NCBI RefSeq assembly: GCF_030503435.1
Contig: NZ_JAUKPO010000011.1
Coordinates: 156,281-220,280 of the forward strand
Direction of reading: 5' to 3'
Length of the DNA stretch: 64,000 bases
From: Rhodocytophaga aerolata
GTDB taxonomy: Bacteria > Bacteroidota > Bacteroidia > Cytophagales > 172606-1
Shown piece after piece: positions 8,525-18,547 of the stretch (positions within the stretch are counted from its first letter, which is position 1; every line of letters starts with the position of its first letter). The position numbers and the translations under genes were made by a program. A model generated the notes under the pieces. The model searched no databases, was not told where the DNA came from, and saw only the letters and a list, made by a program, of their open reading frames with translations.

Positions 8525-8896
8525 ATAAATGAAAAATAGCCTTTAGGTTCAATGTAAATTCAATTGTTTTAGTTTGCCTACCTGTTTATTCCTGTCTATA
8601 TCTCAACTAAAAGAACTTCTGCTTGCGGGAATGGGTATTTTTTCAGGGATTTCTCCTGTTTTTCATCATTTCTCCCGTTGTTAGATGCATCCCTTTCAGG
8701 CTTTCAATATATTTTTTATTCATCAATCCAACCCTTTAGCTAGCTCGTATGTTTTACACCCTCAAATCCGTGAACATTGCAGAGGCAGTATGTAATACTA
8801 ACTATTGAAGTATAGCCCGGCTATGTATGCTGCTGAAGATTGTTTAAAGAAAGTTTAGTTAACCCGATATGTCACACAACAAACAACCTACCTACC
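8525..8896. other. Divergent intergenic region
   Basis: These 372 bases between the kinase gene and the T9SS cargo gene hold no ORF with family resemblance, no clear TAnnTTTG box and no long inverted repeat. Confidence 0.4.
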
Positions 8897-11194
8897 ATGA
8901 AAAAAAATTTATACGCTAGCAGATTACCTTACGAACAAGACCTTTTTCAGCTTTCCGTGGTTATCAAGGCAATTGGCTTCACCTGGCAAGTTACTTTATT
9001 TTCGGTGTTTCTTTGCATGCTGCTAAATTGGCTCCCTGTGCAAGCCCAGCAAAGTAGTACTAGGTCAATACCCTCCAAGATGTGGGATCAAACCCTGGGA
9101 GGCAATGAGGCTGATTATCTTTCAACGATGCTTCGTACGACTGATGGCGGCTATTTGCTTTCAGGCTATTCTGCTTCAGGCATAAGTGGCGATAAAACAC
9201 AAGCCAGCCGCGGAGGCCATGATTACTGGCTTGTTAAAACGGATAGAAATGGCCAAAAACAATGGGATAAACGCTATGGAGGAAGTAAAGACGATATTCT
9301 TACGTCAATTGTGCAGAGTGCAGATGGAGGCTATTTACTCGGTGGCTACTCAGCCTCAGGCATTGGAGGAGAAAGCACCCAGGCCAACCGGGGAGAACTG
9401 GATTATTGGGTAGTGAAAATAGATAGTATGGGCAATAAACTGTGGGACCGGCATTTTGGCGGGAATGGTACCGATATCTTACGGTCAGTTATTCAGACAG
9501 AAGATGCAGGCTTTCTACTGGCTGGTAACTCTTCTTCGGATAGAAGTGGAGATAAAACACAGGAGGGCAGAGGAGCAGAAGATTACTGGGTTGTAAAAAT
9601 AGATAGCACCGGTACCATGCAATGGAATATACGCTATGGAGGAAGTGAGGCCGATTTTTTAAGTTCTGTAATTGCTGTCAACAATGGATACTTACTGGCA
9701 GGTACCTCTTATTCAGGAGTAGGGGGCGACAAAAGCGAAGATAGCCGCCAAGGCTGGGATTATTGGCTAATAAAAATAGATACCAACGGTGATAAGCTAT
9801 GGGACAGACGCTTTGGTGGTAGCCAGTCGGATTTTCCCGCACAGGTAATTCAGACAAGTGATGGAAATTACCTAATAGCAGGTATATCCAACTCAGCAAT
9901 GGGAGGCGATAAAACCCAGAATAGCCATGGTGGATGGGATTACTGGTTAGTAAAAACAGATACAATGGGAAATAAACTGTGGGATAAACGCTTTGGAGGT
10001 ATGTTAAATGATGATCTGAATGTATTAGCAGAAGACGAAGATGGGCATTATTTATTAGGAGGCAGTTCAGATTCAGAAATAGGGGCTGATAAAACAGTAA
10101 AAAACCAGGGAGGGAATGATTACTGGCTAGTAAAGGTAAGCAAAGATGGGATGAAGCTCTGGGACATTGCTTTTGGTGGAACGGCAGATGACCAGTTGTT
10201 TGGACTTGCGCAGACGGGCACAGGAAGCTATGTGCTGGCAGGCCACTCTACTTCCCCCAAAAGTGAACATAAATCTGCGGAAGGAAATGGAAGTTATGAT
10301 TACTGGCTGGTAACAACTACCGCTGAAACAACTATACCCCCGCTGATGAAGGTTAATTTTGGAGATAAAAACACCCAAGCACCTCTGGGATGGGTACAGG
10401 ATTATGGCTTACCTTTTGGACGTAAACTACCGGCAGGTAAACCAGAAACTTGGTTTTACGGCTGGAAAAGGAAGCAAGATGGACTGCCGGTAGATTTATC
10501 TGTAGGCGGCCCATCTCCCGGCAATGGACGGCAGCGGCCATTACCGGCAGACTCCTTGCTGGCTGGCCTGATGCATATGCAGGGAAATGATGTCCTGAAT
10601 TTTAAGGGGACACCTGTAGAAGCGTATTGGGAAGTGGCCCTTGAAAATGGGGAATATCAGGTTACAGTCTCTGTGGGAGATGGGTCGGTATGGTATTTTA
10701 ATGAAGAATATCATTCCATTAATGTAGAGGGAGTACGGGTAATCAATAGATTTTTACCTACCGGCCCAGCCGGAAGTGTAAGCCGCTTCAACCAGGCAGC
10801 GGTTCAGGTTACGGTTACCGATGGCCTACTTACTATTGATGCGGATGGTGGCCAGAATACGAAAATTAATTATGTGATCATTCAACCACTCTCTACTAAA
10901 CGCTCACCGGCAAACACTAACGCCTTGGCTTCCTCTTTCATAGAAACCACTTTTAAAGCTTATCCGAATCCTTTTGCTGACAGGCTTACGCTGGAGCTGG
11001 AAGAATGGCAAGGAGAAGTTACCTTAACTTTGCAGGACCTTGTAGGAAACACGCTGCTTGAATCCAGCAAAGAAGTAAAAAATCAATTCCTGGAGATAGA
11101 TGTAACAGGCGTTCCGCTACTAAAAGGAGTTTATCTGCTCAAACTAATGGACAAACAGGGCAAAAGCAGTTCTATTAAAGTATTTAAGAATTGA
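8897..11194 (+). CDS. T9SS cargo protein with seven 60-residue repeats and a malectin-like domain
   Basis: I start at the ATG 8897 (MKKNLYASR), because the upstream in-frame ATG at 8840 adds residues unlike a signal. The 765-residue product has a long N-region, a hydrophobic core (VTLFSVFLCMLLNWL) and a cleavage-like VQAQ. Residues 63-482 are seven repeats of exactly about 60 residues, each of the form WDxxFGG...D...DGGYLLaG.S.sG..GDKt...G.DYWlvK. Residues about 484-660 form a malectin-like beta domain beginning VNFGDK with GWVQDYGLPFG and DLSVGG. The last 75 residues are a T9SS sorting domain (YPNPFADRLTLEL). It is exported through the outer membrane and either released or anchored. Ligand unknown; carbohydrate binding is inferred. 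Confidence 0.85.
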   Translation: MKKNLYASRLPYEQDLFQLSVVIKAIGFTWQVTLFSVFLCMLLNWLPVQAQQSSTRSIPSKMWDQTLGGNEADYLSTMLRTTDGGYLLSGYSASGISGDKTQASRGGHDYWLVKTDRNGQKQWDKRYGGSKDDILTSIVQSADGGYLLGGYSASGIGGESTQANRGELDYWVVKIDSMGNKLWDRHFGGNGTDILRSVIQTEDAGFLLAGNSSSDRSGDKTQEGRGAEDYWVVKIDSTGTMQWNIRYGGSEADFLSSVIAVNNGYLLAGTSYSGVGGDKSEDSRQGWDYWLIKIDTNGDKLWDRRFGGSQSDFPAQVIQTSDGNYLIAGISNSAMGGDKTQNSHGGWDYWLVKTDTMGNKLWDKRFGGMLNDDLNVLAEDEDGHYLLGGSSDSEIGADKTVKNQGGNDYWLVKVSKDGMKLWDIAFGGTADDQLFGLAQTGTGSYVLAGHSTSPKSEHKSAEGNGSYDYWLVTTTAETTIPPLMKVNFGDKNTQAPLGWVQDYGLPFGRKLPAGKPETWFYGWKRKQDGLPVDLSVGGPSPGNGRQRPLPADSLLAGLMHMQGNDVLNFKGTPVEAYWEVALENGEYQVTVSVGDGSVWYFNEEYHSINVEGVRVINRFLPTGPAGSVSRFNQAAVQVTVTDGLLTIDADGGQNTKINYVIIQPLSTKRSPANTNALASSFIETTFKAYPNPFADRLTLELEEWQGEVTLTLQDLVGNTLLESSKEVKNQFLEIDVTGVPLLKGVYLLKLMDKQGKSSSIKVFKN

Positions 11195-11208
11195 TAATGA
11201 GGAAAGGT

Positions 11209-11242
11209 GGCTAAAGGGTAATTTTCTTACTACTCTTTAGCC
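11209..11242 (+). terminator. Weak terminator-like hairpin
   Basis: GGCTAAAG (11209-11216) pairs with CTTTAGCC (11235-11242), with partial pairing inside the loop, just after the T9SS gene stop. There is no strong T tract. The remaining 210 bases to 11454 show nothing. Confidence 0.35.
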
Positions 11243-11454
11243 GCAATTTCTGACAAATGTATAGTCCGTTAAGCAAGCTACTGTTACTCTTAGTATTCTA
11301 TTGATTGTATAAGACCTTTTTTTCGAAGTCTGTTGTCAGCAGCTAGGGAATCAGGTTAGGATTCTCGAATAAGCATCCAACCAACCTAGCACAAGAAAAT
11401 GGATTGCCTTCAACCGAAAGGTAGATGCAAATTGAAATTACATTATAAGCTGTC

Positions 11455-12698
11455 TTAAGGTTGAATGGCTGATAGGATACGCTTAAATAATTCATTAGGA
11501 TTGCCATTGTGCCACCGCCATACCACCACTAAATCATGTTCCGGATCAATCCATATAATGTTAGATCCTGCTCCTATGGCTGCATAGCTTGTTGCGGGCA
11601 CATCTGGCCATGCTTTCTTTTCCGTGTTCAGCCACCACAAATAGCCATAATCCGGGCCTGGGCCTCCTCTGGTCGTAGCCTTCTTTACCCATTCTTCAGA
11701 AATAAGCTGTTTACCTTCCCACTTCCCCTGCCGTAAAAACAAATACCCAAACCGGGCCTCATCCCGGCTATTGATCCACAATCCCCCACCCCACCTGGTG
11801 CCCCCACTCACAGAGGGCATAGGCTTCCCATTAATTTCTACTACAGAATTGTGATAGGGTACATATTGCCAGGTATCAGACGCACCAATAGGGTCCATGA
11901 TTTCCTGCTTCAAAACGGACGGCAGCGGTTTTTCCCATAAGCGTAACAAGGATAATGCAAACCGGTTAATGCGAACATCGTTGTATTCATAAAAAGTGCC
12001 TGGTTCCTGTAAGGCTCTGGGTTGCCTTTCACCCCGGCCAAAAGCCTCTCTGCCTACAAAGTCATGTTTTTTCCCCCACAGTTCTCCTTCCCATTCAGAT
12101 GTTTGCCTGACATGATGCTCCCAGGTAACTTTTTTGTTCTGTTCAGAATCATAACCTCCATCCTGTATATAGTTGCCTACCGGGTCTGTTATATTTTTAT
12201 CATCTTCCTATCCAGCGTAAGCCCAAGAAGGGTGGAAAGAAAACTTTTGGCGACACTATAGGTAGGTTCAGGTTTTTGGGTATCGCCCCATTCTGCTACG
12301 ATATATCCATGGCGAATAATGAGGCCATTGGTACCTCCTCTTTCGCTAGGCATAGGTCCCAGCAATTTTCCGAATATTTCTTCCTGCGTAGAAAAATCAC
12401 GCGGCATTTGGGTAGTTTCATTCGCCTGGGCAAACTGTATTGCTTCATTCAATAGTATGGAATCCATCCCGAGGGTAGTGGGGCTACGGTGTTGCCAGTT
12501 AGTTCCTTTGGGTGGATAGTATGGTTTTTCAGCAAGGCTACCTTGATTGATGCTTGCATTAGTTGTGTTTTTAGTAGTACACGTGGGTAACGTAAGCAGC
12601 AGAAGCAAGCAAAACAGATACGGCAGTGTTAGCTGCCGTATCTGAATACGTTTTGATGTTGGAGATGCTGTGTAAGGCGATTTTTTTATGTCTGTCAT
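11455..12698 (-). pseudogene. Serine hydrolase (class C beta-lactamase-like) lipoprotein, single frameshift
   Basis: The 5' part (12698 to about 12203) encodes a lipoprotein signal ending LTLPTC, then a beta-lactamase-fold domain with the SxxK motif SVAK. It runs out of frame at LTLDRKM. The other frame continues without a gap as [20 protein letters not shown], the YxN-type motif YEYNDVR, then RLWEKPLP and IMDPIGASDTW, to the stop at 11455. Insertion of one base at about 12201-12203 restores [12 protein letters not shown] and a continuous 414-codon gene. Members hydrolyse beta-lactams, esters or D-amino-acid peptides. Upstream and downstream neighbours do not suggest a substrate. Either a young pseudogene or an isolated sequence error. 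Confidence 0.85.
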
Positions 12699-12757
12699 AC
12701 GCTACGAAAGAAGTTAAAAATGCACTTAAATCCTATAAGGCACTAATCCTTTCTCTC

Positions 12758-15700
12758 CTATGCACTATCCGGCCTATGTAGTGTTTGCAGTTCAGCCAGT
12801 TTCTTTTTGCCGTAGGCAAATCTGGTAATAGCGATGTATAAAACTGGTACCGTAAAAATAGCCAGGAAAGTAGCAGCTAGCATGCCTCCTACTACCGTCC
12901 AGCCGATTGTCTGGCGGGCTATAGCTCCTGCCCCGGAAGAAAAAGCCAACGGTAGTACACCCAGGATAAAGGCTAGGGAGGTCATAATAATCGGACGCAA
13001 ACGCAGTTTTACTGCTTCAATGGTGGCCTCAATTATTTCCATACCCCGGTCTACCCGTTCTTTGGCAAATTCCACAATCAGGATGGCATTTTTTGCTGCC
13101 AGACCGATCAAGGTAATTAACCCAATCTGTGCATATACATTATTAGACAGTTTAGGTAAAAGCAGTAAGGCTACAATGGCTCCAAAGGCCCCTAAGGGCA
13201 CAGCCAGCAATACGGAAAAAGGCACCGACCAGCTTTCATACAAAGCAGCCAGTAACAAAAATACCAGTACAATGGACAAAGAAAATATAATGATGGTGCT
13301 ATTGCCAGAAGCCAATTCCTCCCGGCTTAATCCAGAGAACTCATACCCATATCCGGCCGGAAGCACCTTTGCTGCTACCTCTTCTAAGGCTTGCAGGGCT
13401 TGGCCGCTGCTATAGCCTGGTGCCGCATTTCCATTAATTTCTGTAGAACGGAAAAGATTGTAATGCGAAATTACCGGTGCACTTTCTGTTACTTTATAAG
13501 AAACCAGGGCACTCAAGGGTACAGATTCGCTGCGGCTGTTTAATACATAGAATTGCCCCAGGTCTTTAATATCATTGCGGTACAAGGTATCTGCCTGGGC
13601 TACTACCCGGAAGTTACGGCCATACATGGTAAAATCATTGATATACTGGCTACCCATATAAGTACTCATGGTGGTAAATACATCACCTACTGATACACCC
13701 AGTTTTTTTGCTTTTTCCCGGTCTACTACCACCTGATAGCCAGGTGTACGGGCGGTAAAGAAAGAGAAGGCTCCTACTATTTCGGGCCGTTTGCGGACTT
13801 CGGCCAGGAAGTTGTTCACCACATTTTCGAAACCTTTAATATCATCCGTGCTTTCCCGCTGCTGCAATACAAAACTGAATCCACCGGTAGCCCCTAAGCC
13901 CGGAATAGCTGGAGGTGGCACCACTACAATGTTGGCATCGGTTACTCTGGAAAATTTCTGCTGAAGCTGACTAATAATTCCTCCTAGCTGCTGGGCCGGA
14001 TCTGTCCGTTCATCCCAAGGTTTCAACTGCACGAAAATAGTACCGCTGTTTGACTTAATAGAAAAGTTGATTACGTTCAATCCGGCAATGGCCGAGTAAT
14101 TATTTACGCCAGGGGTTGTGCGAAGCATTTCCGACATTTGCAGGAGTACTTCCTGGGTACGGGCACTGGAGGCGGCTTGTGGCAACTCAAATGAGACAAA
14201 CAAGCGGCCTTCGTCTTCGGTAGGGATAAAGCCGGTAGGTTTGCTGGAAAACAACCCGACCGTTCCCACATAAATACATGCCATTAAAATAAGCACCAAA
14301 GGAGTAGCCCGTATACTTTTGCGAACCCCTACAGAATAAGACTCTGTTGTACGGGCAAACCATTGGTTAAACTTATAGAACAAGCGGTTCACCCCTCTGG
14401 AGTTTTTATCCAGTTTCATCGGTTTCAGCATAAGTGAACACAGAGCCGGTGTAAGCGTAAGAGCAACAAAAGCAGAAATCAGCACGGAGATGGCAATGGT
14501 GATGGCAAACTGCTGGTACAACCGGCCTACAATGCCTGGAATAAAGCCTACCGGAATAAACACCGCTGCCAGAATTAAAGCAATGGCGATTACTGGTGCC
14601 GTAATTTCTTTCATGGCTTTCCGGGTTGCTTCTTTGGCCGATAGCCCTTCATGGTCAATATAGTGTTGTACAGCTTCCACTACCACAATGGCATCGTCTA
14701 CTACTATCCCAATGGCCAGTACAAAACCAAACAAGGTAAGGGTATTGATGGTAAAACCCAGTGGAATAAAAAAGATAAACGTACCGATAATGGATACTGG
14801 AATTGCCAGGATAGGTACCAAGGTAGCCCGCCAGTTCTGCAAGAATAAAAATACCACAAGAGTTACCAGCAATAAAGCTTCCATGAGTGTATGCAATACT
14901 TCATTGATAGATACTTCTACAACTGAAACCGATTCAAAGGAAACCTTGTAGTCCATATCATTTGGAAAGGACTTTTTCAGTTCAACAAGTGATTTATACA
15001 CCCCGTCGGCTGTTTCTATGGCATTACTTCCAGGAGACTGATATACTAACAAGAAGGTTGCTGGTTTGCCATTTACAAAGGAATTACGGGTATAGCTGAA
15101 TTTACCCAGCTCCAGCCGGGCCACATCTTTCAGGTAGACAATAGAGCCATCTTCCGGTTTGGTGCGGACGATGATGTTCTCAAACTGTTCCTGGCTGGTT
15201 AATTTTCCGTTTACAGTAATGGGATATTCAAACGCCTGCGAGGAATACTGCGGAGCACCACCTACGGCGCCAGCGGCAACCTGCACGTTCTGTTCGCGCA
15301 TGGCGGCGGCTACTTCCGCTGAACTAATACCCAGCTGGGCTAACTTATCTGGCTTCAGCCAAACCCGCATACTAAATTCTTCTCCAACCGTGTTGATGTC
15401 TCCTACTCCTTTCACCCGCAACAACGCATCGCGGATATAGATGTTGGTATAGTTATCCAGAAACTTAATGTCATGCGTGCCGTTGGGTGAAAAGAAAGTT
15501 ACCACCATCATAATGGTGGGGTTCCGCTTACGGACCGTTAAGCCTAAGCGCCGTACTTCTTCTGGTAAGCGGGGTTCGGCAATACTTACCCGGTTTTGTA
15601 CGTCCAGGGTGGCAATATCAATGTTGGTTCCTACGTCAAAGGTTACATCCATCGACATTTGCCCGGTACTGGTACTGTTCGATTTTAAATAAGCCATGCC

Positions 15701-15922
15701 CGGCGTTCCATTTACTTGTGTTTCTACAGAAGTAGCCACTGTCTGCTCCACCGTTTGGGCATCGGCCCCAGTATAATTTCCCACAATAGACACCACAGGC
15801 GGGGTAATATCGGGGTACTGGCTTACCGGCAGGTTTATAATTGCCAGCGTACCTACCAATACAATGACAATGGAGATTACAATGGCAGTTACCGGCCGGC
15901 GTATAAATATGTCTGAAATCAT
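12758..15922 (-). CDS. RND multidrug efflux permease (HAE1 family)
   Basis: A 1,054-residue inner-membrane pump of normal length. It starts with the canonical MISDIFIRRPVTA, has two sets of transmembrane helices (about 340-500 and 870-1030), and the proton-relay motif GIVVDDAIVVVEAV near residue 407 corresponds to Asp407/408 of AcrB. The porter-domain signatures (NSFVNGKPA, GPTED-like FIPTEDEG) are present. It uses proton flow to expel hydrophobic drugs, bile-salt-like compounds or solvents through an adaptor and TolC channel. It is the last gene of the minus-strand tetR-tolC-MFP-RND operon. The pump itself is intact, but its outer-membrane partner gene is frameshifted. Confidence 0.96.
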   Translation of the reverse strand: MISDIFIRRPVTAIVISIVIVLVGTLAIINLPVSQYPDITPPVVSIVGNYTGADAQTVEQTVATSVETQVNGTPGMAYLKSNSTSTGQMSMDVTFDVGTNIDIATLDVQNRVSIAEPRLPEEVRRLGLTVRKRNPTIMMVVTFFSPNGTHDIKFLDNYTNIYIRDALLRVKGVGDINTVGEEFSMRVWLKPDKLAQLGISSAEVAAAMREQNVQVAAGAVGGAPQYSSQAFEYPITVNGKLTSQEQFENIIVRTKPEDGSIVYLKDVARLELGKFSYTRNSFVNGKPATFLLVYQSPGSNAIETADGVYKSLVELKKSFPNDMDYKVSFESVSVVEVSINEVLHTLMEALLLVTLVVFLFLQNWRATLVPILAIPVSIIGTFIFFIPLGFTINTLTLFGFVLAIGIVVDDAIVVVEAVQHYIDHEGLSAKEATRKAMKEITAPVIAIALILAAVFIPVGFIPGIVGRLYQQFAITIAISVLISAFVALTLTPALCSLMLKPMKLDKNSRGVNRLFYKFNQWFARTTESYSVGVRKSIRATPLVLILMACIYVGTVGLFSSKPTGFIPTEDEGRLFVSFELPQAASSARTQEVLLQMSEMLRTTPGVNNYSAIAGLNVINFSIKSNSGTIFVQLKPWDERTDPAQQLGGIISQLQQKFSRVTDANIVVVPPPAIPGLGATGGFSFVLQQRESTDDIKGFENVVNNFLAEVRKRPEIVGAFSFFTARTPGYQVVVDREKAKKLGVSVGDVFTTMSTYMGSQYINDFTMYGRNFRVVAQADTLYRNDIKDLGQFYVLNSRSESVPLSALVSYKVTESAPVISHYNLFRSTEINGNAAPGYSSGQALQALEEVAAKVLPAGYGYEFSGLSREELASGNSTIIIFSLSIVLVFLLLAALYESWSVPFSVLLAVPLGAFGAIVALLLLPKLSNNVYAQIGLITLIGLAAKNAILIVEFAKERVDRGMEIIEATIEAVKLRLRPIIMTSLAFILGVLPLAFSSGAGAIARQTIGWTVVGGMLAATFLAIFTVPVLYIAITRFAYGKKKLAELQTLHRPDSA

Positions 15923-15958
15923 GCTGTTGAATTATTAATAAGACTCAATACCTGAAAA

Positions 15959-17113
15959 TTATCTTCCACCACTGGCAGCAGCGGACGAAGCTTTGGGTTG
16001 CGTGGAGGCCAATTGTATTTTGACACCTGGCCGAAGCCGCTGAGTACCTTCTACTACTATATTCTCTCCGGCTTGCAAGCCTTCGCGTATTACTACTTTA
16101 TCTTTTACTCTGGTCCCTAACATTACTTTGCGTTGTTCTACAGAATCTCCCCGGACCACATAGGTATAAAATTCACCCATTTGTTCGGCTACTGCCCGTT
16201 CAGGAATAATCAGCTGCTTGCCAATATCTTCATTTAGTGACCTAACCACTACACTCATGCCGGAAACTAATTCTCCGGATGGATTCGGATAACTTAGCCG
16301 CACGGTAATAGTACCAGTCTGGCGGTCAACGGCTCTGTCCAGGGCAAGAATTTTTCCTGGAATCGGATAGACCATTTGGCCTCCCAACTGAAGGGTAAAC
16401 AGGGAGTCTGGCTGTGCCTGAGTGTTCTGCAGAAAACGGCTAAACCTGGGAATTTCCTGCTGATTAATAACAAACTCTACAGCCATTGGATTGGTAGAAG
16501 AAATAGTATTGAGCAACGGTTGTCCTGGTGAAACCTGCGCCCCTACCCTAACCTGAGAGATACCAATCGTGCCATCAAAAGGAGCCACTATAACTGAATA
16601 CCGCAGGTCGGTTGCCGTACTCGCCAGCTGTGCTTCGGCGGCTGCCACCTGTGATTCGGCTGTTAGAAAATCGGCACGGGCATACTCTACTTGCTGGCGT
16701 GCAATGGCATCTTGTTTTAACAACCTCTCGTACCGCTCCACATCCTGACGTACTCTTTCCAGATTTGCCTTTGCACTGGCTACATTGGCCTGTGCTTGCC
16801 GGTATGCTGCCTGGTATTTGCTCCGGTCTATTTCATACAGTTTCTGGCCTTTTTTTACCTGCTTTCCATCAGATACATATATATCAGTGATGTAGCCACC
16901 CACTTGTGGCCGCAATTCTACTTCATTAATAGGCACGACAGTAGCCGGATAGGTATCCACCCCTGTCACTTGTTCTTGAGTTACCTGATAGGCACTTACC
17001 ATAACCGGGGCATTGAGCTGGTTTTGCTGAGGGCTGCTTTGCGATTGCCCGCAAGATGAGAGGATAATTGGGCCGAGACTGATAGCCAGGGGCAATAAAT
17101 AACGTATGTTCAT
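15959..17113 (-). CDS. RND efflux periplasmic adaptor (membrane fusion protein)
   Basis: A 384-residue lipoprotein with a lipobox-like LSSC and acylated Cys at about residue 21. Next come a lipoyl/barrel-sandwich half (VGGYITDIYVSDGKQVKKGQ), a long alpha-hairpin (about 100-165, with heptad-like alanine-rich helices), the returning lipoyl half (VIVAPFDGTIG) and the beta-barrel and membrane-proximal domains. It bridges the pump to the outer-membrane channel. It lies 36 bases before the permease gene and 19 bases after the tolC stop, so all three are co-transcribed. Confidence 0.95.
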   Translation of the reverse strand: MNIRYLLPLAISLGPIILSSCGQSQSSPQQNQLNAPVMVSAYQVTQEQVTGVDTYPATVVPINEVELRPQVGGYITDIYVSDGKQVKKGQKLYEIDRSKYQAAYRQAQANVASAKANLERVRQDVERYERLLKQDAIARQQVEYARADFLTAESQVAAAEAQLASTATDLRYSVIVAPFDGTIGISQVRVGAQVSPGQPLLNTISSTNPMAVEFVINQQEIPRFSRFLQNTQAQPDSLFTLQLGGQMVYPIPGKILALDRAVDRQTGTITVRLSYPNPSGELVSGMSVVVRSLNEDIGKQLIIPERAVAEQMGEFYTYVVRGDSVEQRKVMLGTRVKDKVVIREGLQAGENIVVEGTQRLRPGVKIQLASTQPKASSAAASGGR

Positions 17114-17132
17114 TTAACTGTGTTCGGTTGAA

Positions 17133-18484
17133 TTAATTGATGTCTATTTTTCCAAGAGCTCTTTCATAATCTAGCCGGCTGGCTAGCACCCGGTACAAGG
17201 CATTGTAATAATTTATTTGCGCAGTTTGCAGGTCAGTTTCTGCCACAATCAGGTCTACATAGGCTTTTATGCCTTCATCATACTGAAGCTTTATGGTGTT
17301 ATATACCTCTTCTGCGATCTGGGCATTTTCTTGTAAGGTGAGGTACTCGTTATAATCACTTTTGTAATTGGCAAGCGCCGCCTGAAATTCTGTGTTTATG
17401 CTATTGCGGGCATTTTCCACTTCCAGATCCAGGCTTTTTTCCTGCAACTGCGCCTTTTTTAGGTTATGAAGCCTGCGGGTTCCCTGAAAAATAGGTATGC
17501 GGGCACTTAACCCCACCACAGACGTTGGATATACCTGATCGTATAATTGAGCAAACTCATTATTCTGGTATACCCAGTTATAGTTAATGAATGCAGAAAC
17601 CGTTGGCACAAACCCCCATTTATAATAACTGGTATTTAGTTGCAGCAGGTTTTTCTGGGTTTGTAATTGACGGTATTCCACGCGGCTTGTATACACCAAT
17701 GACTGGGTGGTATCAATCTGCATATCCTGCTGCATCACATTGTTGTCGTATTGAATATCAAAATCCGACTCTATTGGCACGCCCATCAACTCCTTCAGCA
17801 TAGCATATTTGGCTTTAATGGCCTCTTCTGTTCTTTTCCGGCTAGCTCTGGTATTGGCTATAGAAATACTGGCCCGCTGATAATCTGTTTTGTCTACCAG
17901 TCCGCTGTTGTACCTGGCACGTGCATCGGCATACTGTTTTTGCTGCCTGGTAATATTTTCGTCCAATATCCGGAGTTGCTCCTGGCTGAAAATAATATCG
18001 TAGAAAGCTTTGCTTACATTTACTACTGTATTGATCTTGGTATTCTCGGTGTTCTGGTCAAACTGCAAGCGGGAATAGCGGGCCGCTTTGGAAGCGAGCA
18101 ATACATCGTTGCTATACAAAGTCTGGTCGGCTTGTAAGAGTACATTGGATGTGTTGGCAACCCCGGTTTGTACAGCTACCCTCCTGCCCGAAGAAAGATC
18201 CGTAAAATCTGGTAAGATGGTGGTAGGCAATTTGAGGAAATGCTGCAAGTTATACTGTGCGGAAACCTGAGGAAGCCAGCCAGGTTTGCTTTTATTTCCT
18301 GCTCGCCAATAGATTCATTCAGCAGGGCTTGCCGCACCCCCGGCTGATTCTTTATGGCGTATTCTATGCACTGCTCCAAGCTCAATTCACCAGGTAAATT
18401 TGCCGGTACCCCTTGTGCGGCTATGAGTAAAGGAATACCCAAATACCCAGTAAGTAAAAAAATAAATCGTTTTATAGGTAACAT
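17133..18484 (-). pseudogene. TolC family outer-membrane efflux channel, frameshifted near codon 70
   Basis: A signal peptide (MLPIKRFIFLLTGYLG...IAAQG) and the first TolC helices (LSLEQCIEYAIKNQPGVRQA) are encoded from 18484 to about 18280. The frame then breaks at KANLAG, and the remainder (LPQVSAQYNLQHFLKLP onward, 371+ residues with both TolC repeats) continues in another frame to 17133. The break sits on CTGGCTGG at 18276-18283. Adding one CTGG unit gives KANLAGWLPQVSAQ, the expected helix start. So a tetranucleotide contraction explains the defect exactly. Without full-length protein the operon's pump would need another TolC. Could be phase-variable, a fixed lesion or an assembly error. 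Confidence 0.88.
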
Positions 18485-18497
18485 ATAAATAGGTGGT

Positions 18498-18547
18498 ATT
18501 CAATAGTTATGTTCAATCAGCAAGTAATCCGATGTACGTTCAATCAG
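18498..18547. promoter_or_regulatory. Repeated TTCAATC boxes upstream of tolC
   Basis: GTTCAATCAG occurs twice, at 18511-18520 and 18538-18547, with a related ATTCAAT at 18498. The same half-site TTCAATC forms the palindrome upstream of the tetR gene. They lie in the 55-base gap between tetR and tolC and look like operator sites for the TetR protein. Confidence 0.45.
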
